Position numbers and translations under genes: made by a program
The notes under the pieces: model-generated
Database searches by the model: none
The model's input: only the letters and a program-made list of their open reading frames with translations
What the model was told of the DNA's origin: nothing
Shown here: positions 7,651-16,401 of the stretch, one piece after another
How positions within the stretch are numbered: the first letter of the stretch is position 1
How the letters are laid out: each line of letters begins with the position of its first letter
Assembly (NCBI GenBank): GCA_002354055.1
Contig: DEKW01000005.1
Location: 124,001 to 188,000, forward strand
Reading direction: 5' to 3'
Origin: Bacteroidales bacterium UBA2712
GTDB taxonomy: Bacteria; Bacteroidota; Bacteroidia; Bacteroidales; Paludibacteraceae
DNA length: 64,000 bases

Positions 7651-9727
7651 CTTGTATAAATTTATGAGTTCTGATTTCAGATTGATGATTTTCAATGCCT
7701 TCCGGTTGTTCGGAATGGTTGTTGGGGATGCCTAAGAGGAGACATATCGCATTCTCGATGAGCCGCTTGCCGTCGGTAGTAAGGTACGCGGTGGAGTACT
7801 CGCTGACTCCGATCATGTACATCGGCTGGGGAAGCGTCGTGCCGTTGCAGACGGTGCCCTGAGTGAAGAACGCAATCGATGTATATTCCGCTTGCGAGAC
7901 AGGAGAAGCAAGCACGTCGAAGCCTTCGGTATTGGTCCACGTGGAGATAGCGGTAACCGCGTTTGTCTCGCATCGCTCGAAGAGTGTTGCCTCGCCTTCT
8001 GTGATGCTCAGTCCCCCGAAAAGGGGATGAGAGGCGTCGGTCACAGCGATAGAGAGGTCTTGTGTATTTACCGCCGTACCCCAGTTCCATACATTGGCTT
8101 TGAGCAGGAAAGGCTTGAGCAGCACCATGGGTTTGTCGTAGCCTTTGAGCGGGGTGAAACCCGAAGCACCGCTATTGGGTTTGGAGCCTAAGACGATCAC
8201 TTCGTAGGTGCTGTAGTCTACTTCGGGGTCGGTGGCATCGGTCTCGACAACCCAGAGACTGTCGTTGGCGCGGAGATATTGCAGCAGGGCTTTGTCTTCC
8301 GGCGATTTTGGGATGGTGACAAACGCTACGGCATGGGTGCCTTCGGGTTGAACGGCAGGGATGGTATCGTCTCCTCCGGGTTCGGGATCATGGCGCTCTC
8401 CGGGGGTCTCGTAGCATCCCAAGTCCGGTGCGATACCGTTATACCAGAGGTTGACGTCAATACCGGCGTTGATGAGCGACGAACCGTCCGCCAGATGCAG
8501 GCAAGTGCCTTCCGGCAGCGAACCATCTGTGGCACGCGGGGCAAGGATCTGCGTTGTATCGAGCGACTGGAAATCCGAAGCCGAAACGGAGTAACCGCTA
8601 TTCCAACTATTATGGTCAATGGTCACGACCGTCTTCGATTTGTAGCTGTCGTTATTCTTACCCGCAAAACTGATACAGTTCTGAATGGTGTTAGTACCGT
8701 AGGCGGTGGTGAAACCGAAGTTGACGCCGTTGTCATATCCGGTATTGTTATAGACCCACATCGTACCGCCGTTGTTGTTCTGGTCGAATCCGCGGGCGTT
8801 ATTGGCTACCGCGAGCGAGTGGTGGATGAGAATCTTATGGTCCGTATATTGACCACCCATCTTAAAGCCGTTGCCGTTACCCTGGCAGGGATAGCGGTCG
8901 AGGGTGATGGTGATGGTCTGACCATAACGGTCGGTCATCTGGGTTCCCACTTTGGAGTCAAACCAAGGTTTATCCACTCCTAAGGCACGCGGGTTATGAG
9001 ACATGTCGTAGTAGGGCATACCGTTCTGATAGCAGATACAGTTCTCGATGATGGTATTGGAGGAGCTGACACGCTGGAAGAAGTCCCACCCGTCATCGGA
9101 GTTGTTCCATGCGCGGCAACCGATATAGTGGTTTCCGGCACCGGTGAACTGCTTGTCGGCAAAACCATCCGCGTTGCCGCCGAAGTTAGCTTGTGCACCG
9201 GACATGGTCTTGTAGTCGAAGTTATCGTGGGAATCAACATTGAGGATGACGTTGTTTCCGCCTTTCTTCATCTGACATCCCGTATCGGCAGAGCCGTAGA
9301 TGTCGAGGTTTTCGAAAAGGCAGTATGAGCCTTCGTTGTAGAGGTTGTTCTTGCCGGACCAGGCAATCGCAAGATCTTTGATATGGACGTACAGCGAGTT
9401 GGCGTGCACTGTGATACCACGTGTGCCGTAAGAGACACGATGGAAATCCAGAATCGCTTTTTCACCCGGATATCCGGAGATGACGATGCGCTTGGAGGAA
9501 GAGCCCTGTTTGTTGATGGAGAACTTATCCGTAAACTCATATGTGCCGCCCAGGAGATAGAGTGTGTCACCGGGGGCTGTGAGTTTGGCTACGCCTGCAG
9601 CAAACGAGGTCGGCGAAGCATAAGATGAACCATCGCCTGTGCCGGAAGGCGAAGCAAAATACGTAGCCGCGAATGAACAAAGAGATAGCGCTACAAGAGA
9701 TACGGAGATGAGGAAAAAACGTTTCAT
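7583..9727 (-). CDS. Secreted right-handed beta-helix protein, PL9-like pectate lyase
   Basis: A 714-residue exported protein (signal peptide about residues 1-20). Residues about 20-440 form a parallel beta-helix: the opening TYFASPSGTGDGSSYASP and the NNSDDGWDFFQ motif are hallmarks of PL9-type pectate lyases, so pectin cleavage is the best guess. Residues about 465-670 resemble a ThuA/glutamine-amidotransferase-like alpha/beta domain. The tail EGIEN...KFIQDGKLFIR ... VYDLTGRRIS matches a C-terminal module also found on two other secreted proteins here (33691-35076 and 54142-56898), a probable type IX secretion sorting signal. It is first in a two-gene unit with the LRR protein. Confidence 0.8.
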   Translation of the reverse strand: MKRFFLISVSLVALSLCSFAATYFASPSGTGDGSSYASPTSFAAGVAKLTAPGDTLYLLGGTYEFTDKFSINKQGSSSKRIVISGYPGEKAILDFHRVSYGTRGITVHANSLYVHIKDLAIAWSGKNNLYNEGSYCLFENLDIYGSADTGCQMKKGGNNVILNVDSHDNFDYKTMSGAQANFGGNADGFADKQFTGAGNHYIGCRAWNNSDDGWDFFQRVSSSNTIIENCICYQNGMPYYDMSHNPRALGVDKPWFDSKVGTQMTDRYGQTITITLDRYPCQGNGNGFKMGGQYTDHKILIHHSLAVANNARGFDQNNNGGTMWVYNNTGYDNGVNFGFTTAYGTNTIQNCISFAGKNNDSYKSKTVVTIDHNSWNSGYSVSASDFQSLDTTQILAPRATDGSLPEGTCLHLADGSSLINAGIDVNLWYNGIAPDLGCYETPGERHDPEPGGDDTIPAVQPEGTHAVAFVTIPKSPEDKALLQYLRANDSLWVVETDATDPEVDYSTYEVIVLGSKPNSGASGFTPLKGYDKPMVLLKPFLLKANVWNWGTAVNTQDLSIAVTDASHPLFGGLSITEGEATLFERCETNAVTAISTWTNTEGFDVLASPVSQAEYTSIAFFTQGTVCNGTTLPQPMYMIGVSEYSTAYLTTDGKRLIENAICLLLGIPNNHSEQPEGIENHQSEIRTHKFIQDGKLFIRMGEAVYDLTGRRISR

Positions 9728-9730
9728 ATG

Positions 9731-10591
9731 TTAGCCATTTAAGTAGTTTTCGGGTTTATGTTTTTTGAGCCAAAAGACCAATGCCACGCGATAGAGGCAT
9801 AAGATCATAATGGGGATCAGTAAAATATAGGTATATCCTTTCGCCTGAACGAGAAGGAATGTCAAAAGAAGCACTACGCCATAATAGATAGCGCGGAAGA
9901 GGGTCTTGGAATTCTCCGAGGGGATGAGTTTTCGCATCAACGGCCAGCGATAGCGAGGCATGGAGAACCGCTCGAGCGCATTGAGCAACGGGAAAGAGAG
10001 GAAAAGCAGTAACCACACCTCCCAAGGATGCGGAACGAGAAGCATGAATGGTATATACCGCGAGCAAACCAAGAAGGGGTATAGCCACACGTTATACCGG
10101 CTTCGCCAACAGTTGTAGAAGCCGAAGAGGAAAGCCATCACCAGGATCGAAAAGGCGGTTCGCAGGGTGGTCTCGTAGCCGTTCAGGGCATAAAGTGCCG
10201 GCAGGGCAAGGAGGCTATAGCCGATTCGAGAGGCGAAGATGAGCGCTTTGTGGCGCTCGAAATGCTCGAAGTTATTGGCATAGAGCCGGATAGAGGGTTG
10301 CTCCTCATGTCGGATAGAGAGTGTGTCGTTCGCTATGTAGCCACACTCGTAGATGGAGAAGACGGCAAGCAGGATGAGTCCGTAGTTAAGGGCGAAGAGT
10401 GGCCATGAGCCGGTATAGCCCATCGCCGAATAGAAGGCAGTCGGCATAAGGTAGATCAGCATCCATGAAAAGAGTTTCGGAAGCGTGCCAAGCCGTACCG
10501 CATAGTAATACGCGAACGGGATATAGAAAACCGCGTTCGGGATGTACAGACGTGCGAATTTTAGTCTAATATTTGTTTCTGCCTGTTTCAA
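9731..10591 (-). CDS. Polytopic membrane protein, possible divergent UbiA-type prenyltransferase
   Basis: About 286 residues with roughly eight hydrophobic segments. I place the start at the TTG at 10591 (giving KQAETNIRLKFARLYIPN), because upstream codons lie inside the HAD gene and read as nonsense. YIANDTLSIRHEEQPS after the third helix recalls the ND..D...D prenyl-diphosphate site of UbiA-family enzymes, but the second Asp is missing, so this is tentative. Its overlap with a HAD-like gene recalls HAD-UbiA pairings. It sits at the end of a glycan-assembly cluster, which fits work on a lipid-linked substrate. Confidence 0.55.
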   Translation of the reverse strand: MKQAETNIRLKFARLYIPNAVFYIPFAYYYAVRLGTLPKLFSWMLIYLMPTAFYSAMGYTGSWPLFALNYGLILLAVFSIYECGYIANDTLSIRHEEQPSIRLYANNFEHFERHKALIFASRIGYSLLALPALYALNGYETTLRTAFSILVMAFLFGFYNCWRSRYNVWLYPFLVCSRYIPFMLLVPHPWEVWLLLFLSFPLLNALERFSMPRYRWPLMRKLIPSENSKTLFRAIYYGVVLLLTFLLVQAKGYTYILLIPIMILCLYRVALVFWLKKHKPENYLNG

Positions 10592-11105
10592 TATAATGGA
10601 CGTTTTTGTCCTTCGGCAGGATTTTCTCCCACCGTGAACGGTTGTTATAGGTGATAATAGTTGCCTGTTTGGCATGGCGGATGAGCGTAATGTCGCTCGT
10701 ATTATCGGTGATGATGTCGAACTCGGGGAAGAGGGAAAGAACCTCTTCTTTATGCGGCGTGGCATGATAGGCTTTTGCCCCGATATGGTTGGCAACAGTC
10801 TTGGCGATGAGGTCCATTGTTTGGGATACAAGGACGATGTTTCTGCCTTCAATCATCTGCCAGACGGGAGTAATCTTCCGTGACAGGAGGTAATCGGTGT
10901 AGAACTGTTCCACGCGTGCTTGCTGTTCGGCTAAGGGAAGGCGATTAAAAGTGCGGATCGCTCTGGTGCGTACCAGGTCGATGCCGAAAAGTTTATAGAT
11001 GAGCGAGTTGAACTTATTCCCGCATATATGCAGGAAGTCGTAGGTCGTGTTGGAGTAAAACAAAGTCCAACAGATGTCCACTAATATCGTTCTATCTTCT
11101 TTCAT
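10566..11105 (-). CDS. HAD-like hydrolase with altered motif I
   Basis: A 179-residue HAD-fold protein. Motif I reads VDICWTLF, keeping the first (nucleophile) Asp but having Cys where HAD phosphatases carry the second, general-acid Asp. Motif II is VLVSQT, motif III Lys is within HKEEVLS, and motif IV is ITDNTSD. The missing acid suggests a slow or non-phosphatase activity, or a binding role. It overlaps the glycosyltransferase gene upstream by 14 bases and the membrane protein downstream by 26, so all three are probably translated together. Confidence 0.75.
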   Translation of the reverse strand: MKEDRTILVDICWTLFYSNTTYDFLHICGNKFNSLIYKLFGIDLVRTRAIRTFNRLPLAEQQARVEQFYTDYLLSRKITPVWQMIEGRNIVLVSQTMDLIAKTVANHIGAKAYHATPHKEEVLSLFPEFDIITDNTSDITLIRHAKQATIITYNNRSRWEKILPKDKNVHYIETGRNKY

Positions 11106-12318
11106 CGATTGCTTTCAAAAGTAGTTGCTCGAATTGCTGTGCCTGGTATTGGCGTGTGAAGAGACGTTTGACGTCCGGGTCCACAGGTTGATGCGTGAAG
11201 CCGTTCGTCTTCCATTCGTTATATTTGTCTAAGATAAAATCCGCTACTTCTTGTGCGTTCGTTCCTGCCAAACCGGCATTGGTCTGTTTGATCACTTGTG
11301 CGAGACACTCCTCATCGCTCCTCACGCACAAAACAGGCTTTTCAACACCAAGCGCCTCAAAGAACTTCGTCGTCATAATGCCGTGTGGGCCTTTGGGTGT
11401 GCTTTTTTGACTTGCCACTAACACTATGCTACTCCGACTAAGAATCTGTGGTATATCTTGAGTCTGTACAAACGGATGAAACTTCATAAGGGAAGTGGTG
11501 CCTGATTCTTGCGCCCAATGCATCACACGTTTTTGTCCCACAGCGTCTGTGTACCATTCAACGACAAGTTCCTCAGGGATTTGACAAGAAGAATGCATTT
11601 GATGCAATGCTTCGAATAACAAAGACAGATCTTGTAAGGCTTTGTCGTATATGCGTCCTGTGTAAGTAATAGAGAAAGTATCCGTTACTACTTTTTGAGG
11701 GACGAAGATGGATGAATCATACCCATTGTAAATCAAGTGAGTATTCTTATTCCATTGATGCAAAAAAGCTACGTGCCACGGAGAAACCGAACTTAAACTA
11801 TCAGCTCGCCTAATAAAAGTATTTCGGCGGCGGATATTCCACGAACGGAATAACTGAAACAAAGGTAATCTCCATTTAAAGTGCGCAATATATTGGTTTG
11901 TAGGAGTTTGTTCATCTATATCCCGCAAGTCTATATGGAGAGGAATGCGTTGCTCTTTAGCTATACCATATGCAGCTCTTAAAGGCGTAGAAGGAAACGT
12001 GCAAGCTAAGACAATATCATAGGATTTTTGGCCTACTTGTTTTCTCACTTCTTTCGCAAAAAACCGGCTCTTCCAATCGAAAAAGAAAGTAAGGGTGGAT
12101 TTAATGAACCAATCAAATGACCGATTCTTAAATATAGGTATTTCGACGATGGGGTAGGAATGCTCAAATGGCAGCGGTTCAAATTGTTCCGTATAGACAT
12201 CTACCTGCCAGCCTTGTGCAACAAGGTATTCGCACCAGAACCGTAATCTTGGTGTATAAGCGGGTTTGCCGAAAGCGTCGGCAACGACTAATATCCTATG
12301 TGATTTATTTGCCGGCAA
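11092..12318 (-). CDS. Glycosyltransferase, GT4-like (GT-B fold)
   Basis: A 408-residue cytoplasmic glycosyltransferase. N-terminal Rossmann-type half: HRILVVADAFG...TPRLRFWCEYLVAQGW. C-terminal half: TYTGRIY and the FFEALGVEKPVLCV stretch, the usual donor-binding region of group 1 (GT4) enzymes. Donor and acceptor cannot be told. It overlaps both neighbours (14 bases each), placing it in a tight unit with a deacetylase-like protein and a HAD protein, probably for a surface polysaccharide or lipooligosaccharide. Confidence 0.82.
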   Translation of the reverse strand: MPANKSHRILVVADAFGKPAYTPRLRFWCEYLVAQGWQVDVYTEQFEPLPFEHSYPIVEIPIFKNRSFDWFIKSTLTFFFDWKSRFFAKEVRKQVGQKSYDIVLACTFPSTPLRAAYGIAKEQRIPLHIDLRDIDEQTPTNQYIAHFKWRLPLFQLFRSWNIRRRNTFIRRADSLSSVSPWHVAFLHQWNKNTHLIYNGYDSSIFVPQKVVTDTFSITYTGRIYDKALQDLSLLFEALHQMHSSCQIPEELVVEWYTDAVGQKRVMHWAQESGTTSLMKFHPFVQTQDIPQILSRSSIVLVASQKSTPKGPHGIMTTKFFEALGVEKPVLCVRSDEECLAQVIKQTNAGLAGTNAQEVADFILDKYNEWKTNGFTHQPVDPDVKRLFTRQYQAQQFEQLLLKAIDERR

Positions 12319-13462
12319 TGAATTGAAGTATTTGCGAATACAACGATGCGTGGTAGGTCTCCGGCGTAATACGGTTGTTATGCCAGAGGAGGCAGAGGTC
12401 GCCGTGGTGGAGCTGCACTTTCTCGATGAGGCGTTCGCACATGAAGTACGCTTCCTCCTGGTCGAGGTGCATGTAGTTGTCGTTGCTCAACGTACAATCC
12501 ATAATCACCAGCGGATGGAGGGTCAGCGGCGTGAGTTCGTAGGTCTTGGGGTTGATCCAGCGAACGGCACGCGAGGTCTGGAGACGGAAACCGATATGAT
12601 CCGGGAAGCCCATTGTGAAATCGTCGCGGTAGCCGGCGTCCACGAGGCGCTGCATCTGGTCGATGGAGCACCTTAAATAATGCGCGCGATACATGCGACT
12701 GTATTTGATTTTCGGCAGGTAGCCGTAGTAGCTACCGTGTACGCCGAGGTAAGCGTTGTTGTGTCGGAGCAGTTTCTTGAGGTGCCTCCAGTCGAATCCG
12801 CGAAGACAATATTGCGGGTAGTCGTACCCCCGTCCGAAGGTATGCTTGACAAAATAAATCATATCGGCGTTGGGTACCTTGGAATCCTGCTCTATGAACC
12901 ACGGGAAGGTGTATATCGGATCGTTGTGGATGTTCCAAATCGACCGCCATACTTGCTTCCATTCGCCGCGCAGGATCCCTCCGACGGCTCCGCGCAGGTG
13001 GCGGTATTGGGAGATCGAGTCGATGTCGTGGGTGAGGTATATATGTCCGAATCCTTCCTCCGGAAGCGGCAGGTTGAGTTGCTTGAGTACGAGACGTGCG
13101 TACTCGTCGAGCCGCGGGATGAGGAGGCGGCTCTTGTAGGAGAGCATCGAGTCCTTGGCGGCGAATCGTCCGTGCTCGTCGCGCTTGGGATTGAGCAGCT
13201 CTTCCGCGCGGGAAGTGAAGAAGAAAGCCGAATAGACGATGTCCGTGCGGATGATGGTCTTGTCCTTCGCTGGCTGCTCTACCACAGGACGGGTTAACTC
13301 CGGGACAATCAGGTCTTTGCCCAGATGTCCGTTTGGTACGATGATGAGGTCGTGGGTCTCCAAGGCCTTTTCGTCGGCGGTATATGCCACGCGCTGCGCG
13401 GCCTCTTCATCTCCGTAGCAAAGCCATGTGATGAGGTAATTTACAATTTGGTCATTTACCAT
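12305..13462 (-). CDS. Polysaccharide deacetylase-like protein
   Basis: A 385-residue protein with no signal peptide. The motif GHIYLTHDIDSISQY carries the Asp-His-Asp arrangement typical of NodB-like/CE4 metal centres, and later stretches (GVHGSYYGY, GFPDHIGFR) fit the same fold; I recall similar proteins annotated as polysaccharide deacetylases in capsule loci. The first residues (MVNDQIVNYL) are encoded by a degenerate repeat tract, so the true start is uncertain; an internal start is possible. It belongs to the glycan cluster and overlaps the glycosyltransferase gene. Confidence 0.7.
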   Translation of the reverse strand: MVNDQIVNYLITWLCYGDEEAAQRVAYTADEKALETHDLIIVPNGHLGKDLIVPELTRPVVEQPAKDKTIIRTDIVYSAFFFTSRAEELLNPKRDEHGRFAAKDSMLSYKSRLLIPRLDEYARLVLKQLNLPLPEEGFGHIYLTHDIDSISQYRHLRGAVGGILRGEWKQVWRSIWNIHNDPIYTFPWFIEQDSKVPNADMIYFVKHTFGRGYDYPQYCLRGFDWRHLKKLLRHNNAYLGVHGSYYGYLPKIKYSRMYRAHYLRCSIDQMQRLVDAGYRDDFTMGFPDHIGFRLQTSRAVRWINPKTYELTPLTLHPLVIMDCTLSNDNYMHLDQEEAYFMCERLIEKVQLHHGDLCLLWHNNRITPETYHASLYSQILQFIAGK

Positions 13463-13474
13463 TTGTTCATTTAT
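13438..13474. repeat. CATTTACCATTTG-type junction repeat
   Basis: Units of the form (g/c)atttacca/tttggtc/atttgttc occupy the junction between the ABC-F gene and the deacetylase-like gene and extend into the first codons of the latter. The same family sits at the other end of the ABC-F gene (15312-15351). Confidence 0.7.
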
Positions 13475-15313
13475 TTAATCATTGAGGATTTCCCATTCGT
13501 ACATTTTTTGCTCTATCTGGTGTTTGACAGATTCGTAGCGTTGGAAGTTCTCTTGGGTCTGGTTCTCGGGGAGGGAGAGCAGTTGCTCTATTTCAGCCTG
13601 TTGTGCCTCGAGGGCAGCGATGGCTTCTTCGGTCTCGGCAATCTGTTTCTCTTTCTTGCGTCGCTCGGCAGCTGCGGCTTTCTGGGCAGCGTAGTCGAGT
13701 TTTGCATTCGAGGGCTCTACAGGGGCGTTACATTGGCTTTGACTGTCGGTTGACCGTCGGTTGACCGTCGGGATTGGACCGTTTTTTGATCGTTCGAGAT
13801 CTTGAAGGGAGTCGATTTTTTTAGCCCTGAGGAAATCGTATATTCCACCGAGGTGTTCTTTGACTCTTCCGCCGCCAAATTCATAGACTTTTTCGACGAG
13901 TCCGTTGAGGAAATCGCGGTCGTGTGAGACGCAGATGACTGTGCCGTTAAAATCCTGCAGGGCGGCTTTGAGCACATCTTTGGATTGCATATCCAGATGG
14001 TTCGTCGGCTCATCGAGGATGAGGAGGTTGCAAGGCTCGAGGAGTAGCCTGATCATCGCCAGACGGCTTCGTTCGCCTCCGGAGAGCACTTTGACTTTCT
14101 TCTCGGACGCTTCGCCGCCAAACATAAAGGCGCCGAGTATGTCTCGGATCTTCGTACGGATGTCTCCGACGGCGACGTAGTCGATGGTATCGAAGACGGT
14201 GAGGTTCTCGTCAAGGAGGGCTGCTTGGTTCTGGGCAAAATAACCGATCTTGACGTTGTGCCCGATCTTGAGGGTGCCCATGTAGTCAAGCTGACCCATG
14301 ATACACTTGACGAGAGTGGATTTACCTTCTCCGTTCTTGCCTACGAATGCTACTTTCTCTCCGCGGCGGATGGTGAAAGTGACGTCATGGAAGACATTGT
14401 GTTCACCAAAATCCTTGCGCAGATCCTCCACGATGAGCGGAAAATCGCCGCTTCTCGGAGCCGGCGGAAAACGGAGGTTGAGTCGCGAGGTGTCTTCGAG
14501 ATCCACTTCGAGGCGTTCGAGTTTCTCCAGCTGTTTGATGCGACTCTGCACTTGTACGGCTTTGGTGGCTTTATAGCGGAACCGCTCGATGAAGTCCTCG
14601 GTGTCCTGAATCATCTTCTGCTGGTTCTGGTAGGCGCGAACCTGTTGCTCGTGGCGTTCCTTGCGGAGTTCCACAAAGCGGCTGTAATTGACGTTATAAT
14701 CGTAGATGCGGCCGAGGGTTAATTCTATGGTCCTGGGGCAGGTGTTATCTATGAACGCGCGGTCGTGGGAGACCATGAGCACGGCGGATGGGCTGGTCTT
14801 AAGGAAATCTTCGAGCCATTGGATAGACTCGATGTCGAGGTGGTTGGTCGGCTCGTCAAGGAGCAGTAAGTCCGGATGAGACAAGAGGATTTTTGCCAAC
14901 TCGATACGCATTCTCCAACCGCCGGAGAACTCCGAACAGGGACGCTCAAAATCTTTGCGCTCAAAGCCAAGACCGATGATGGTCCGGTCCATCTCGGCGA
15001 TGAATCGCGCCTCGTCTGTCTGTATATCGTCTTTTGCGCCTTTTCCCCGGACAGACATTACTTCTTCGCGGAGGGTCTTGTCGTCCTGGAAGAGCATTAC
15101 CTGCGGGAGGTAACCGATGGTCATGTCCGAGTCCTTGGCAATGCGTCCGGAGGTAGGCTGATATTCGCCCGCAATGAGGCGTAACAGAGTCGTTTTTCCG
15201 GCTCCGTTCTTACCCACGAGGGCGATGCGCTCCTTTCGGTTGATGAGGAACGTAATGTCGTCCAGCACAGGCCGGGACGAGAACTCCATACTTACATGAT
15301 CAATCGTTAACAT
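13475..15313 (-). CDS. ABC-F family ATPase
   Basis: A 612-residue soluble protein with two ABC domains and no membrane segments. Walker A: GKNGAGKTT (about residue 35) and GKNGEGKST (about 335). Signatures: FSGGWRMR and LSGGERSR. Walker B: LLLLDEPTNHLD and LLILDEPTNHLD. The interdomain linker (about 225-290, charged helices) is the ribosome-facing arm of ABC-F translation factors. A C-terminal coiled coil is at about 540-605. Between NBD2 and the coiled coil, residues about 512-527 (PTVNRRSTDSQSQ) are encoded by a 45-bp repeat that recurs in intergenic DNA at 35184. Which ABC-F subfamily it belongs to is unclear. Confidence 0.92.
   Translation of the reverse strand: MLTIDHVSMEFSSRPVLDDITFLINRKERIALVGKNGAGKTTLLRLIAGEYQPTSGRIAKDSDMTIGYLPQVMLFQDDKTLREEVMSVRGKGAKDDIQTDEARFIAEMDRTIIGLGFERKDFERPCSEFSGGWRMRIELAKILLSHPDLLLLDEPTNHLDIESIQWLEDFLKTSPSAVLMVSHDRAFIDNTCPRTIELTLGRIYDYNVNYSRFVELRKERHEQQVRAYQNQQKMIQDTEDFIERFRYKATKAVQVQSRIKQLEKLERLEVDLEDTSRLNLRFPPAPRSGDFPLIVEDLRKDFGEHNVFHDVTFTIRRGEKVAFVGKNGEGKSTLVKCIMGQLDYMGTLKIGHNVKIGYFAQNQAALLDENLTVFDTIDYVAVGDIRTKIRDILGAFMFGGEASEKKVKVLSGGERSRLAMIRLLLEPCNLLILDEPTNHLDMQSKDVLKAALQDFNGTVICVSHDRDFLNGLVEKVYEFGGGRVKEHLGGIYDFLRAKKIDSLQDLERSKNGPIPTVNRRSTDSQSQCNAPVEPSNAKLDYAAQKAAAAERRKKEKQIAETEEAIAALEAQQAEIEQLLSLPENQTQENFQRYESVKHQIEQKMYEWEILND
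13733..13777. repeat. 45-bp dispersed repeat, coding copy (ABC-F)
   Basis: It starts ttggctttgactgtcggt and includes gaccgtcggtt twice. It matches 35184-35228 at 44 of 45 positions by direct comparison. Here it is in frame in the linker before the C-terminal coiled coil. Confidence 0.95.
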
Positions 15314-15351
15314 TTACTATTTGGTCATTTACCATTTACCATTTGTTTATT
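15312..15351. repeat. CATTTACCATTTG-type junction repeat, second copy
   Basis: It contains tttggtcatttaccattt followed by another accatttg unit. It spans the gap between the ABC-F start and the WecA-like gene and encodes the last residues (NKQMVNGK) of the latter. Confidence 0.75.
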
Positions 15352-16401
15352 TATGACGCGCCAGAGGAGCATCGTGAAACCGGTAGCGAGTGCGAAATCG
15401 CATATCAGTAGCAGCCATATATTCCAGTTTCTGCCGAGGATCGCCAGACCGATAAAGAGGACGCTGAACGACAGCAGGACACAGGTCGTCTGGATGTGAT
15501 TGAGGCCGGTGCGGAGGAGTAGATGGTGAATGTGGTTCTTGTCCGGCAGGAAAGGCGAGCGATGCTGTTTGATTCGGGTGAGGCTGACGCGGATAGTGTC
15601 GAAAATAGGGATGGTCAGCACGCATATTGCTACTGCCGGAGCTGCCGTCATCTCGAATGCCGCCGGCACCTCGTGGTAAGCGTTGATCTCGCAGAAATGG
15701 AACACAAACGCCGTCAGCAGATATCCCAAGAGCAGACTTCCGGAGTCTCCCATGAAGATCTTCTCGCGGTTTCCGAAGACATTATAGATAAAGAACACCG
15801 CCAGCGAACCGACCATGCAGATGGCTAAGATAGACCAAGTCACTTCGCCCGTGAGACCGAAATAAACGGCGAAGAAAAGGCAGTAGAGAATGCCCAAACC
15901 GCTTGCCAGACCGTCGATGCCGTCGATGAGGTTGATAGCATTGATGATAGCCAGAAGTACAAAGAGCGAAATCAGATAACTCGGTATGACGCCTATCTCC
16001 GCGATGCCGAAAATGCCGTGAAGATGGGTGATTCGCATGTCTGCGAAACCGACCAGCGCAATGCCGGCAAGGGTCTCTCCTAATAGTTTCGCCGTCGGCG
16101 TGAGGATGAGCACGTCGTCGATAAAACCGACCGCCATGATTGCCAGCAGACCGATAAGGAAGAACTGGCTTTGGTTGAACTGGTCGTACTCGAAGAGGAG
16201 GTACGTCAGCATGAAGCTGAAATAGATATTCAGACCGCCGATATTGGGTACTTCGCCTGTGTGGCTCATTCGTTTGTTAGGGCGCACGACAAAGCCTTTT
16301 GCCTTCGCGATGCGGATCACAATCGGCATTCCGATGAGGCCGAGCACGAAACTGACAAAGCCGATCAAATAGCTATGAGAAGTAAAAAAATCTTGTATCA
16401 T
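15325..16401 (-). CDS. WecA/MraY-like undecaprenyl-phosphate sugar-1-P transferase
   Basis: A 358-residue membrane enzyme with about ten transmembrane segments that would start lipid-linked glycan synthesis by moving a HexNAc-1-phosphate from a UDP-sugar to undecaprenyl phosphate. Family motifs: PNIGGLNIY, GFIDDVL, NAINLIDGIDGLASG, and the cytoplasmic MGDSGSLLLG followed by DKNHIHHLLL. The DKNHIHH His-rich loop points to the WecA/TagO branch rather than MraY. Its last codons fall within a repeat tract. It overlaps the FlaA1-like gene by 4 bases, consistent with one O-antigen-like pathway. Confidence 0.9.
   Translation of the reverse strand: MIQDFFTSHSYLIGFVSFVLGLIGMPIVIRIAKAKGFVVRPNKRMSHTGEVPNIGGLNIYFSFMLTYLLFEYDQFNQSQFFLIGLLAIMAVGFIDDVLILTPTAKLLGETLAGIALVGFADMRITHLHGIFGIAEIGVIPSYLISLFVLLAIINAINLIDGIDGLASGLGILYCLFFAVYFGLTGEVTWSILAICMVGSLAVFFIYNVFGNREKIFMGDSGSLLLGYLLTAFVFHFCEINAYHEVPAAFEMTAAPAVAICVLTIPIFDTIRVSLTRIKQHRSPFLPDKNHIHHLLLRTGLNHIQTTCVLLSFSVLFIGLAILGRNWNIWLLLICDFALATGFTMLLWRVINKQMVNGK

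Noticed and set aside
10592..10852. N-terminal extension of the membrane protein
   Set aside because: This part lies inside the HAD gene in another frame and has a Ser/Pro/Arg-rich shadow composition.
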